Positions 13,394 through 22,370 are shown, counted from the stretch's first letter. The stretch: DNA of 23,594 nt from JBDTRY01 sp039931435 (GCA_039931435.1 JBDTRY010000037.1:1-23594); one strand, 5' to 3'. Made by a program: numbers and translations. The notes: generated by a model from the sequence alone, not told the origin.

Positions 13394-16048
13394 ATGAAGG
13401 TGCCAGGGATTTTGAGAACGCTACGTTTCCTCGTGACGGGGAGCGTGCTCGTCGTGGGGATGGCGTGCGCCAGCGGTAAAGGTGATCCGGCCACTCAGTC
13501 GGCTTCGCCTGCCACGAGCGACAAAGAGACTCCGACGCTGATGTCCATTCATGCGGTCTCGCTGCCCACCCCGAGACTGCTCCTGGACATCTCCGGAACG
13601 CCGCGATACACCTCGTACAATCCGCAGCCGGACGTTTTTGTGATCGATCTTCCCCGGACCATCAAGGGAAACGGCTTGACCGTGCCGAGCAATCTTCCGG
13701 AATATGTGGCTTCCATCGCCGCCGATCAGACATTCGAGGCTTCCCGTCCGGTGACCAGGGTGACGGTGCGCTTCAACAGATCGATGCGGGCCTCCGCGGC
13801 AGTCCTGGACGGTGGTGTGGAAGTTCGTTTCCAGGAGCCGCCGGCTCAGGCGGCCGACCTCTCCAACGACTCCGTGGAGCAGATTCCGGTGGTCACGGAG
13901 ATGCCTCTGGAGGAGGCCATGACCGTGGGGATTTCATCCACCGCCGGTCTTGCCTCTTCGGGGATCTCAGCGCCAAACGCAAGCACTCATCCTTCCGTTC
14001 AGGCGGCATCGTTGCCGCTGGCGCCGCCGCCGGCCAATAAAGCTACGAAGCTCAGCCGGGTTTCCGCGTCTGGCTCCGGCCGGGACATCGCTGTCACATT
14101 GGAAACGAACGGCGCCGTCGAATACTCCGTATTCAAGTTGACCAATCCTGTACGCCTGGTGGTTGACCTGAAGGGCGTGGCCAATCAGGCCAGGGAGCGC
14201 ACCCTTCCCCTGGATTCGTCCACTGCGCAGAAGGTTCGAATTTCTCAGTTCAAAGCAGCTCCTAACGCCGTGACCCGTGTTGTCGTTGATCTGGAGACGA
14301 TGATCGACTACCGCATCGATCGCGACGGAAAGAATCTCCGGATCGTATTCGGCAGCGCGCCAATGCCCATGCAACTCGCGGACGCCCCGGCCCGGAAAAG
14401 CATCGAGAAGATGACGAGTCCAGAGGTAACGCCTCCAACGAAGTCTCCCGCGAGGCAGGATGTACCGGTGAAGGTCAGTGGCGAGCCGAAGACTCAGAAA
14501 GTGGCGAAGACCAGGCAGGTCCCGGATGCGCCTGTCACGATTGCAAACCCTGAATACGCGGTGGCCCGCGTTGCGGCCATGCCGCCGGAGAAGCATCCTG
14601 AGAAGGTGTTTGAGCCGGTAGCACGTCAGGTGGTGAACTCGCCGGCGCCCCAGGAGGCACCGCGCCGGGTCGCTCCCGCTCCCACGCCTCTCCCACAGGT
14701 ACCGGTGCGGCGAAACGCTGATGACGTTTTCTCCGAGACGCCGCCGCAGACTGTCAGCCGATCGCGCACTACCACGGATCTGAGCGGCGGAATCAAGCCG
14801 GGTGGGAGCCGTACGCTCAGCTCCGACGAGCATGTTTTCACCGGAGAACCGATCAGCCTTCACCTGAAGGACGCCGACATCAAAGACGTGCTTCGCACGT
14901 TCTCGCAGTTGACCGGACTGAACATCGCCATCGATCCGCAGGTGGCAGGCACGGTGACCGTTGATTTTGAAGAGGTCCCCTGGGATCAGGCACTGGAGCT
15001 GATCCTGAAGCAGAACGGACTGGCCTACGATATCGAAGGCAACGTCATGCGGGTAGGTACGCTCGATCGGCTTGCAACCGAACAGGCCTCCACTCGCAAA
15101 CGCGAAGAAGAGAAGCGATTGAACGTGCCCACCACGTCGGTGGCGCGCCGCCTTTCCTACGCGAAAGCCGAATCGATCCAGCAGCTGCTCTCGCAGATAG
15201 CCTCGCCACGCGGCAAGATCCTCGTGGACACGCGAACGAATCAGATCGTCATCACCGACATCCCCGAAGCGCTGCGGTTGATGCTGAACATGATCGATAC
15301 CGTGGACATCCCCACGCCGCAGGTGATCATCGAGGCGCGGATTGTCGAGACCACCAAGTCGTTCAAGCAGCAGTTCGGTTTCCGCCTTGGGTTCACCGGC
15401 AATCTCGATCCTGCACTGGGGACGGGGACGGGTCTCGCTTTCCCGAATCGTGTCGGAGTGATCGGCGGACCGTTCGATCTCACCCAGGGCAACCCTGTCA
15501 TTCAGTTGACGCTTGGGAACGTCCTGGGAACGTTTGACCTCGACCTGCTTCTGGCCGCGGCGGAGAGCGAGGGTCTGGCGCGCATCATCTCTGCGCCCCG
15601 GATCGCCACGCAGGACAATCAGTCCGCCGAAATCCAGAGCGGAATTCAGATTCCTTTCCAGACCCGGGTGAACTTCACCACTACGGTGGCGTTCGTGGAT
15701 GCCACTCTGCGGTTGACCGTCACACCTCAGATCACGGCCGAGGACACGGTGATCATGGACATCTCGGTTCAGAAGGTCGAACCGGCCGTGGCTCTGGACG
15801 TCATCGGAGCGAACAACGTTCCGCTGATCACCCGGCGCGCTCAGACCCGACTGATGGTTCGCGATGGTGGAACGGCTGTCATTGGCGGGATCTATCAGTC
15901 CACGGACAACACGTCGCAGAATCGTGTGCCTTTCCTTCATGAGATTCCTGTACTCGGGAACCTGTTCAAGAATCGAAACATCGATCAGCGGCACGACGAA
16001 CTTTTGATCTTCATTACACCGCGCATTGTGCGGACCACCTCGGCTTGA
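13394..16048 (+). CDS. pilQ: Type IV pilus outer-membrane secretin PilQ
   Basis: PilQ forms the outer-membrane channel through which the pilus passes. ATG 13394 follows GGGGAGGG by about 6 nt and gives 884 residues; the frame is open 18 nt further upstream without support. After the signal sequence come two AMIN domains that bind peptidoglycan (about 45-150 and 215-322), a Pro-rich linker (about 325-480), a secretin/TonB N-terminal domain (from LHLKDADIKDVLRTFSQLTG, about 489), an N1-type domain (VARRLSYAKAESIQQLL, about 580) and the secretin pore (about 640-884). The latter includes VPFLHEIPVLGNLFKNR and ends in ELLIFITPRIV. A cysteine at 25 follows GMA, which is not a good lipobox, so lipidation is doubtful. 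Confidence 0.96.
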   Translation: MKVPGILRTLRFLVTGSVLVVGMACASGKGDPATQSASPATSDKETPTLMSIHAVSLPTPRLLLDISGTPRYTSYNPQPDVFVIDLPRTIKGNGLTVPSNLPEYVASIAADQTFEASRPVTRVTVRFNRSMRASAAVLDGGVEVRFQEPPAQAADLSNDSVEQIPVVTEMPLEEAMTVGISSTAGLASSGISAPNASTHPSVQAASLPLAPPPANKATKLSRVSASGSGRDIAVTLETNGAVEYSVFKLTNPVRLVVDLKGVANQARERTLPLDSSTAQKVRISQFKAAPNAVTRVVVDLETMIDYRIDRDGKNLRIVFGSAPMPMQLADAPARKSIEKMTSPEVTPPTKSPARQDVPVKVSGEPKTQKVAKTRQVPDAPVTIANPEYAVARVAAMPPEKHPEKVFEPVARQVVNSPAPQEAPRRVAPAPTPLPQVPVRRNADDVFSETPPQTVSRSRTTTDLSGGIKPGGSRTLSSDEHVFTGEPISLHLKDADIKDVLRTFSQLTGLNIAIDPQVAGTVTVDFEEVPWDQALELILKQNGLAYDIEGNVMRVGTLDRLATEQASTRKREEEKRLNVPTTSVARRLSYAKAESIQQLLSQIASPRGKILVDTRTNQIVITDIPEALRLMLNMIDTVDIPTPQVIIEARIVETTKSFKQQFGFRLGFTGNLDPALGTGTGLAFPNRVGVIGGPFDLTQGNPVIQLTLGNVLGTFDLDLLLAAAESEGLARIISAPRIATQDNQSAEIQSGIQIPFQTRVNFTTTVAFVDATLRLTVTPQITAEDTVIMDISVQKVEPAVALDVIGANNVPLITRRAQTRLMVRDGGTAVIGGIYQSTDNTSQNRVPFLHEIPVLGNLFKNRNIDQRHDELLIFITPRIVRTTSA

Positions 16049-16098
16049 CGCTGGGCAACTTCCATTCTGGGGCGGGGATAGAAATGCGGAGGATGGCG

Positions 16099-16656
16099 AT
16101 GCGTAAAGCAGCAAGGAAACGAATTCTGGCGGCGGTGATTCCGGCGGTTCTCGCTGCCGGCCTGCTGTCCTGCAGTGGCATCAACAACGAGGTCGCTCCC
16201 GTCGTGCTCATTGCTTCGATGCAGCAGGACGTGTCCTTGATCGACATTCTCAACCCGCCTGCCAAGGTGGGGACGATCAACCTTCAGGCTATCGTCAAAA
16301 AAATTGATGCAGACACACGTTTTCTCGACGTGCAGCTCAGGCGTTACCAGGTCTCCTTCCGCAGAACGGATGGGGGAACGCAGATTCCAAGCTCGTTTGT
16401 ACGGACCGTTTCGGGAATCATTCCGGTGGGGGGCACGCCCACGGCGTTGAACGATTTCCTGCTCCTTCCGGCCGACGCTCTGCGAGAGGCGCCCTTCGCG
16501 GCCCTGCTTCCCCAGAACGGCGGGCACGATCCGGTGACCGGGAAAACAACCGTCAGCCTGGATGTAGCAGTGGAAGTCTTCGGGGAAACGATTTCAGGAG
16601 AACAGGTTTCGGCGCGGACGACCGCTCCGTTTACATTCTGCGCGGGTTGTGTGTAA
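16099..16656 (+). CDS. Small lipoprotein of unknown function downstream of pilQ
   Basis: A 185-residue protein beginning MRKAARKRILAAVIPAVLAA and continuing to lipobox LLSC (C25), so it should be an envelope lipoprotein. I chose ATG 16099 because GGAGG (16088-16092) lies 6 nt upstream; in-frame ATGs at 16084 and 16093 are less well placed. The mature part appears mostly beta-strand, with no recognised catalytic motif, and ends FTFCAGCV, a C-x2-C pair next to the C-terminus. It begins 50 bp after pilQ, with the next lipoprotein only 27 bp beyond, so it is probably in the pil operon. A role in pilus passage or secretin assembly is possible but unproven. Confidence 0.8.
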   Translation: MRKAARKRILAAVIPAVLAAGLLSCSGINNEVAPVVLIASMQQDVSLIDILNPPAKVGTINLQAIVKKIDADTRFLDVQLRRYQVSFRRTDGGTQIPSSFVRTVSGIIPVGGTPTALNDFLLLPADALREAPFAALLPQNGGHDPVTGKTTVSLDVAVEVFGETISGEQVSARTTAPFTFCAGCV

Positions 16657-16683
16657 GTGGGGCGGGAGATCAGGAGATCGACG

Positions 16684-18687
16684 ATGCGAACACGTGAGCT
16701 TGAATCCTCGAGACGGCTACCGGGATTGAATGGGAAGTCCGGTCTCCGGTCTTTTTTCACGTTGCAGGCCATGGCACTGCTACTCATTCTTGCCGCCTGT
16801 CAGGGTGAGACCCCGACACAGCCCCGCCCCGGTTCCGGCGGGGGTTCGGGAACTCCGCCACCCACCACCAGCGTGGCCATCGCTTTGAGCGTGTCCAACG
16901 CCAGTCCGGTCGTTTCCTCCACCAGCACGGTCTCCGCGAGCGTCACTCAGGCTGGAGCGAAGGTTCCTGACGGCACGGCCGTCGAGTTCAGCACTGACTT
17001 CGGAACCTTCACGGATACCGGGACGGCCACGACAATCCGAACCACGACCAACGGCGTGGCCACGGCAGTCCTGACCTCTCCCGCACCGGGGACCGCCAAC
17101 GTTACGGCACGGGTGAACAGCGCCAACAGCAAGATCTCCGTAGCCTTCCGTACGTCGGAACCAATTCCGGGACCGCCGGTACCGACGATCAGTTCGGTAA
17201 CACCGACCACGGCATCGCCGGCGGGCGGCACGACCGTCATCATTCGGGGGGCGAACCTGACCGGCCCGGTCAAAGTACTCTTCGGAACCAAGGAAGCGAT
17301 CGTCGTTTCCCGGACCGACAGCCAGATCACGGTGCTCACTCCGAAGATCGATCTGGGACCGTCGGAACAGTTCCGGGAGCTCCCGCTGGTAGTGATCACG
17401 CAGGCGGGAACTGCGGCAGAGACCCTGGTGAACGCACCGGCGAACTTCCGGTTCGAAATCACGATCCTCACTCCCGTCATCCGGGATATCGCTCCGTCCG
17501 AGGGACCGAACGAAGGCAATACAAGGATTACGATCTTCGGGGAGGCATTCCAGGCACCGGTGCGCGTGTTCTTCGGAACCTCGGGCGCTGCCGGTGGCGC
17601 CTTGCTCAATCAGGTCGAGGCCGAAGTACAGAGCGCCAATTTCGATTCGATCATAGTGATCACTCCGCCGGCCACGGGATTCGGCACCGCGTTGGCGAAC
17701 CAGCAGGTTGCCGTGCGGGTCCTGAACTCGAGTTCGGGCAAGGACGCAGTGCTGACCGACGGCTTCCGCTACGGTCCCGACGTGCGTGTCACAGCGGCCG
17801 GTCCGACAACCCTCAGCCCGTTCGGAGGTGACAAGGTCACCATTGACGGCTGGGGATTCGACGATCCGGTGGCAGTTTCGCTCGCCGGCATTGCCGCCAG
17901 TCCCATCTTCGTCTCGGGAACGAAATTGATTGTGATCTCTGGACAGCCGCTCGGCTGCACCGCGCCTACCGGGGACGTGAAGGTCACTAACGTGGAAGAT
18001 GGAACAGGCAATGTCCCTCCGTCTGTAGCGATCGCCTATCGCGCGCGACGGATCTCGGTCGGCATTTCTCCGACGTCAATCTCATCAGGAGGAACACTGA
18101 CGATCACCGTGGCAGACACGTCCGGTGACGCCGTGCAATTCACGATCGGGGGCAAGCTTGCTTCGGCCACTCGAATCTCGTACGACCCCTTGACGCACGT
18201 GGCTGTTTACTCGGTGGTAGTGCCTTCGAACCTCGTGTTTACCACACAGGCCTGCCAGGCCGGCGGCACACAGCCCATTGCCACGGACTTTCCGGTGGTG
18301 TTCGAAGATATCAGCAGCGGATGCCCGCAGGTCACTGTTCCAGGACTGACGGTCACGCCGCCGAACACCGGCAAGGTGTTCGTCACTCCGCCCACGCTCA
18401 GTTTCTCGACGACGGTCGGTACGCCTGTCTCCCAGCAATTCACGATCGTAAACAACGGCGCCGGACCTTTGACAATCAATTCGCTCTCATCACCGGCGGG
18501 ATTCTCGGTATCCGGACCACCCTCCGGCACTGTTCTCGATCCGTGCGGATCGGTATCGGCCGTGGTCACATACAATCCCGCCGCTCCCGGAAGCTCGGCA
18601 GGCTCCGTTACGGTAGTAACGACCGGGGGAACCGGGAATGTGACGTTGTCTGGAACCGCTGCGGCAGCCCCGCCAGCGGGTCCTTGA
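16684..18687 (+). CDS. Large multi-Ig-fold (IPT/TIG) surface lipoprotein
   Basis: A 667-residue lipoprotein with a signal peptide ending in lipobox LAAC (C39), then a Gly/Pro-rich spacer. ATG 16684 follows AGGAG by 7 nt. Domains seen: a bacterial Ig-like (Big_1/invasin-like) repeat at about 62-160 (GTAVEFSTDFGTFTD...NGVATAVLTS), three IPT/TIG-like domains from about 165, 260 and 365 (PTISSVTPTTASPAGGTTVI; IRDIAPSEGPNEGNTRITIFG; SPFGGDKVTIDGWGF), a further beta domain (455-550), and a HYDIN-like beta-sandwich at about 565-660 (PPTLSFSTTVGTPVSQQFTIVNNG). No enzyme motif is present. Such stacks usually form extended adhesive or scaffold rods. It lies at the end of the pil operon, before a strong hairpin, and may be a pilus-linked surface protein; the ligand is unknown. 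Confidence 0.85.
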   Translation: MRTRELESSRRLPGLNGKSGLRSFFTLQAMALLLILAACQGETPTQPRPGSGGGSGTPPPTTSVAIALSVSNASPVVSSTSTVSASVTQAGAKVPDGTAVEFSTDFGTFTDTGTATTIRTTTNGVATAVLTSPAPGTANVTARVNSANSKISVAFRTSEPIPGPPVPTISSVTPTTASPAGGTTVIIRGANLTGPVKVLFGTKEAIVVSRTDSQITVLTPKIDLGPSEQFRELPLVVITQAGTAAETLVNAPANFRFEITILTPVIRDIAPSEGPNEGNTRITIFGEAFQAPVRVFFGTSGAAGGALLNQVEAEVQSANFDSIIVITPPATGFGTALANQQVAVRVLNSSSGKDAVLTDGFRYGPDVRVTAAGPTTLSPFGGDKVTIDGWGFDDPVAVSLAGIAASPIFVSGTKLIVISGQPLGCTAPTGDVKVTNVEDGTGNVPPSVAIAYRARRISVGISPTSISSGGTLTITVADTSGDAVQFTIGGKLASATRISYDPLTHVAVYSVVVPSNLVFTTQACQAGGTQPIATDFPVVFEDISSGCPQVTVPGLTVTPPNTGKVFVTPPTLSFSTTVGTPVSQQFTIVNNGAGPLTINSLSSPAGFSVSGPPSGTVLDPCGSVSAVVTYNPAAPGSSAGSVTVVTTGGTGNVTLSGTAAAAPPAGP

Positions 18688-18711
18688 GCATCGCGACCAT
18701 CGTTGCTTGTC

Positions 18712-18739
18712 GAGATGACCGCCTTCGGGCGGTCATCTC
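18712..18739 (+). terminator. Strong hairpin at the end of the pil block
   Basis: GAGATGACCGCC and GGCGGTCATCTC form a perfect 12-bp stem around a TTCG tetraloop. It lies 24 bp after the stop of the large lipoprotein gene. There is no T-run on the plus strand, so it may act with Rho, protect the mRNA 3' end, or terminate without a U-tract. Confidence 0.65.
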
Positions 18740-18814
18740 ACGTCAGGCGAACTGTTACTTTGGAGGCCGTTGCCGTAAGCTTCGAATGATGAACTGCCGC
18801 ATCGGATCATCCTT

Positions 18815-20119
18815 ATGAGCCAGCCGACCAACCCCAAGATCGAGGAACTGAGAGCGCGCCTCGATCTCGAGCCGAACTCCCGCCTCTTCTTTCCTCTGGC
18901 AGAAGAGCTGCGGAAGGTCGGTCGCTATGACGAGGCCGAGCGCGTTCTTCGGGACGGCATCGATACCCATCCCGCCTACCTCTCCGCCTGGGTCAGTCTC
19001 GGCCGTGTACTTGCGCACCTCGGCCGCCACCCCATGGCCGTCGAATCCTTCAAGCGAGCGCTCAAGCTCGACCCCGAGAATGTTGTGGCCGCACGGCTCA
19101 TGGCCGAATCCTGTCTGGCCATGGGGGACAAGCTCGAGGCCATCAAGAAATTCAAGCTCGTGCACGCGCTCCTGCCATCCGATCAATCGATCGAAGCGAA
19201 AGTGGAAGAGCTCGAGCGGGAACTCAATCCGCATCTTTACATGCGCACGGTTTCGGTTGATTCGTCATCCGAGTTCAGGAACCTCGAGCCCGATCCCGGT
19301 CAGGACCTGGACGAATCCACCGGCACCGTAACCATGCGCATCGCCGATCCTCAGGATCGTTTCGTCGATGAGCCTCTTCCCGGGCACACAACAGACACGG
19401 CGGATGCTTCGTCCAGGTTTACCGGCCAGCAGGCGGATTCGACAGGTTTCCTCTATCGGGAGCTGATCGTCGATGAACCACATCTCGAAGAGCCGGGTGT
19501 CGAGCCGAGCCCAGCGATTGAACGATTCTCCCAGGTTTCAACTCCAATGGCCGCCTCGTCCGAGGCAGCCGCACTGCCACAGACAGAGCTGGAAGTCACA
19601 GCCGCATGGAGCCCTGAGGGCCCGGCTATCCCTGAGGAGGGAAACGGGAACGGTCAGGCCGCCAGCGACCAATTCACGGAGACCTCGTCCGACTCGCCCT
19701 GGGGCATTCCCGATTCGCGGGACGGCGTCCCTCAAACGGCGTCGATCCTGGTGAACGACCGCGCCGCCGCCGACGAGTTTTTCGACAACGCCACCTCCGG
19801 AGACCCTTTTTCGGATCTCGCCCTTCCGGCAGAGGCCTTCTCCCCGGCCGGAGACGACATTTTCGATGACTCTCCCGTAATCGCTGCTCCTGCTGGTAAC
19901 CTCGTTCCGCCGACCCAGGCCGAATTCGGTAGTGACGGCGCCTCCCAGAACGAGGTTCCGGAAGCCTTAGAGGCATCCGCAGCCCAGGATCGCGTAGAAT
20001 CGCACCTCCGGGTAGTTTCTACGGAAGGGGCCGGCGATGCGGCGTCCCGGGAAGCGGCAATTTCGCGACTGGAACGCTGGCTGGCAATTGTGAACCGCAA
20101 TGCAGGGGAACGTGTTTAG
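18815..20119 (+). CDS. TPR protein with long acidic disordered region
   Basis: A 434-residue cytosolic protein. Residues 20-121 contain three tetratricopeptide repeats (SRLFFPLAEELRKVGRYDEA; AYLSAWVSLGRVLAHLGRHP; NVVAARLMAESCLAMGDKLE). Residues 140-405 are low-complexity and rich in Asp, Glu, Ser, Pro and Ala, so probably disordered. A short amphipathic helix ends the protein (ISRLERWLAIVNRNAGERV). The architecture suggests a scaffold: TPR at one end, a docking helix at the other. It overlaps the roadblock gene by 20 bp, which hints that the two products act together. No clear Shine-Dalgarno sequence precedes ATG 18815, and there is no signal peptide. Confidence 0.85.
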   Translation: MSQPTNPKIEELRARLDLEPNSRLFFPLAEELRKVGRYDEAERVLRDGIDTHPAYLSAWVSLGRVLAHLGRHPMAVESFKRALKLDPENVVAARLMAESCLAMGDKLEAIKKFKLVHALLPSDQSIEAKVEELERELNPHLYMRTVSVDSSSEFRNLEPDPGQDLDESTGTVTMRIADPQDRFVDEPLPGHTTDTADASSRFTGQQADSTGFLYRELIVDEPHLEEPGVEPSPAIERFSQVSTPMAASSEAAALPQTELEVTAAWSPEGPAIPEEGNGNGQAASDQFTETSSDSPWGIPDSRDGVPQTASILVNDRAAADEFFDNATSGDPFSDLALPAEAFSPAGDDIFDDSPVIAAPAGNLVPPTQAEFGSDGASQNEVPEALEASAAQDRVESHLRVVSTEGAGDAASREAAISRLERWLAIVNRNAGERV

Positions 20120-20465
20120 CGAAGTTCTCACAGGAATCCACAAGCGCGTGGACGGTGCCGTTGCTGTCAGCCTGGTGGGACTGGACGGGATCGCCGTGGA
20201 GTCCATAGGAGAGGGTGATGTCCCCCTGGACACTCTCAGCGCTGAGTACGGCTCCTTCATCAAGTCCATTCAGTTGTCGAACACGGAGTTGCGCACCGGC
20301 GCAGTGCAGCAGCTGGCGCTCGTCACAGACCGCTACATAACCTTCATGTCCTCGGTTACCGGCGATTACTTTATTCTCCTGGTGATGGGCGCGGACGGGA
20401 ACTACGGCCGCGCGAGATTCGAGCTGATGAAGGCAAGGCACGCTCTCCGCGCTGAGTTGTCCTGA
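20100..20465 (+). CDS. Roadblock/LC7 domain protein (MglB-like family)
   Basis: A 121-residue single-domain protein of the roadblock/LC7 superfamily, whose bacterial members such as MglB regulate small Ras-like GTPases and cell polarity. Family features are the opening helix (FSEVLTGIHKRV), the strand-turn VAVSLVGLDGIAVES, the long helix LSAEYGSFIKSIQLSNTE, the strands VQQLALVTDRYITFMSSVTGDYFILLVMG and the last helix GRARFELMKARHAL. ATG 20100 has no ribosome-binding site; GTG 20112, just after AGGGG, is an alternative that removes four residues. It overlaps the TPR gene and lies 12 bp before accB. No MglA-type GTPase is in this window. Confidence 0.88.
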   Translation: MQGNVFSEVLTGIHKRVDGAVAVSLVGLDGIAVESIGEGDVPLDTLSAEYGSFIKSIQLSNTELRTGAVQQLALVTDRYITFMSSVTGDYFILLVMGADGNYGRARFELMKARHALRAELS

Positions 20466-20477
20466 GAAGGTGAACGG

Positions 20478-20957
20478 TTGACACTCAAGGAAATCATCGA
20501 ACTGATCGATAAGGTGGCCGGGAGCGGAATCTCCTCGCTGGAGATCGAGCGGGCAGGTCTGCGACTGAAGATCGAGGCCAGGCCGGCAGTCGTTGCCGCG
20601 CCCGCTCGCGAAGCAACCGGCGAAGCCGCGTCGGCCGCGGGCGTGGAGTACCGCGAGGAGCCTGATCGTCGTCTCACCGCTCCTCAGGTTCCGAAAGACG
20701 CGGGAGAGGACGAGCCCGCCTGGCACATCATCACCTCACCGATCGTAGGAACGTTCTATCGAGCGCCCAATCCTGAAACGGAACCGTTCATCGAGGTCGG
20801 ATCGCGCATTCAGAAGGGTGGCGTGCTCTGTATCATCGAGGCCATGAAGCTGATGAACGAGATCGAGTCGGACGTTGACGGTGTCGTCGTGAAAATCTAC
20901 CCTCAGAACGGCCAACCGATCGAGTACGGCGAAAAGTTGTTTGCTGTTCAGCTCTAA
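20478..20957 (+). CDS. accB: Biotin carboxyl carrier protein of acetyl-CoA carboxylase
   Basis: AccB carries the biotin that shuttles CO2 between biotin carboxylase and carboxyltransferase in the first step of fatty-acid synthesis. The 159-residue protein starts at TTG 20478 ((M)TLKEIIELIDKVAGSGI), matching the conserved AccB N-terminus, with GAGAAGG upstream. A charged Ala-rich linker (35-80) leads to the biotinyl domain with the family's thumb region (SPIVGTFYRAPNPETEPFIEVG) and the biotin site EAMKLMN (K124). Length is normal. It lies 12 bp after the roadblock gene and 75 bp before accC, as part of one transcription unit. Confidence 0.96.
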   Translation: MTLKEIIELIDKVAGSGISSLEIERAGLRLKIEARPAVVAAPAREATGEAASAAGVEYREEPDRRLTAPQVPKDAGEDEPAWHIITSPIVGTFYRAPNPETEPFIEVGSRIQKGGVLCIIEAMKLMNEIESDVDGVVVKIYPQNGQPIEYGEKLFAVQL

Positions 20958-21032
20958 GTGCGGCCTCGTCTCGGCCGTCGCTCATCATCAGTAGCCTGAA
21001 CCGGAAGAGTGTGCCCGGAAGCGGAAACCAGA

Positions 21033-22370
21033 ATGTTTTCTAAGATTCTCATCGCCAATCGTGGAGAAATCGCGCTGCGCGTGATCCTCGCCTGTAAAGA
21101 GCTTGGCATCCAGACGGTAGCGGTGCATTCCGAAGCCGATCGTGACGCGCTTCATGTTCGCTACGCGGATCACGATATCTGTATCGGTCCGGCTACCTCG
21201 AAGCAGAGCTATCTCAGCATCTCCAGTATCATCGCTGCCGCGGAAATCACGGGGGCGGACGCGGTCCATCCCGGGTACGGTTTTCTCGCAGAAAACGCGC
21301 ACTTCGCGGAGATTCTGCGCGAGTGCCAGCTGGCGTTCATAGGGCCGTCGCCCGAAGCCATCCGTGCCATGGGCAATAAGGCGCAGGCGCGCGAGACGGT
21401 GCGTGCCGCGGGGGTGGCGATTCTTCCCGGCAGCGACGGTCCCGTAGAGTCCTCGGCCCAGGCTGCCTCTGTGGCAGAGGAGATTGGCTACCCGGTCATC
21501 CTCAAGGCCTCGGCGGGAGGTGGTGGCCGTGGCATGCGTATCTGTCAGGATGCCTCGGAACTCCTCGCGGCCTACGACACTGCCCGGAGCGAAGCGGAAC
21601 GGGCATTTGGCGATGGCGACATCTACCTGGAAAAGTACCTCGAGCGCCCCCATCACATCGAGTTTCAGATCTTCGGGGATTCGTTCGGACGCATCGTCCA
21701 TCTCGGAGAGCGTGAGTGCTCGGTGCAGCGCAGACACCAGAAGCTCATCGAGGAGTCGCCCGCTCCCACGCTCACCGAGGATCTCCGCCAGCGGATGGGG
21801 GACGCGGCCATCAAGGTGGCCGCTGCGGTGAAGTACGAAAATGCCGGGACGATCGAGTTCCTCGTTCAGGACGGCCAGTACTATTTCATGGAAATGAACA
21901 CGCGCATTCAGGTCGAGCATCCGGTGACGGAGGAAGTGACCGGACTGGATCTGGTGAAAGAGCAGATTCGCGTTGCCGCCGGCGAGCCACTTTCAATTCG
22001 GGACGGGTTGAAGCTGCGGGGTCATGCCATTGAGTTCAGGATCAACGCCGAAGATCCGGTGACGTTTGCGCCGAACCCCGGAAAGATCACCACATTCCAC
22101 GCTCCTGGTGGTCCGGGCGTGCGGGTGGACTCCGCGGCCTATCGCGATTACGTGATTCCTCCGCACTACGACTCACTGATCGCCAAGCTCATCGTTCATG
22201 GAAAAGATCGCCAGGAGGCCATCGTCCGAGGACAGCGCGCGCTGGAGCTATTCATCATCGAAGGCGTGAAAACCTCCATCCCACTGCACCGGGGGATTCT
22301 GGCCAGTGAGCGTTTCCGCAGCGGTGACTACTCCACGCGATTCATGGAACAGTACGCACGGCAATTGTGA
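21033..22370 (+). CDS. accC: Acetyl-CoA carboxylase, biotin carboxylase subunit
   Basis: AccC uses ATP and bicarbonate to carboxylate the biotin on AccB. ATG 21033 gives 445 residues with the canonical start MFSKILIANRGEIALRVILA; the frame is open 24 nt upstream from a GTG without family support. ATP-grasp features are intact: HPGYGFLAEN (79-88), the glycine-rich loop AGGGGRGM (161-168), RECSVQRRHQKLIEE, and EMNTRIQVEHPVTE (from about 287). The C-terminal biotin carboxylase domain follows (GHAIEFRINAEDP...YDSLIAKLIVHG). The stop overlaps the next gene by 4 nt (GTGA). The carboxyltransferase genes accA and accD are not in the window. Confidence 0.97.
   Translation: MFSKILIANRGEIALRVILACKELGIQTVAVHSEADRDALHVRYADHDICIGPATSKQSYLSISSIIAAAEITGADAVHPGYGFLAENAHFAEILRECQLAFIGPSPEAIRAMGNKAQARETVRAAGVAILPGSDGPVESSAQAASVAEEIGYPVILKASAGGGGRGMRICQDASELLAAYDTARSEAERAFGDGDIYLEKYLERPHHIEFQIFGDSFGRIVHLGERECSVQRRHQKLIEESPAPTLTEDLRQRMGDAAIKVAAAVKYENAGTIEFLVQDGQYYFMEMNTRIQVEHPVTEEVTGLDLVKEQIRVAAGEPLSIRDGLKLRGHAIEFRINAEDPVTFAPNPGKITTFHAPGGPGVRVDSAAYRDYVIPPHYDSLIAKLIVHGKDRQEAIVRGQRALELFIIEGVKTSIPLHRGILASERFRSGDYSTRFMEQYARQL

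Noticed and set aside
13967..16114. A 715-codon open frame on the minus strand opposite pilQ
   Set aside because: Its product is rich in Arg, Asp, His and Gly without domains, a signal peptide or hydrophobic core, as expected from the antisense of a GC-rich gene. PilQ on the plus strand is unambiguous.
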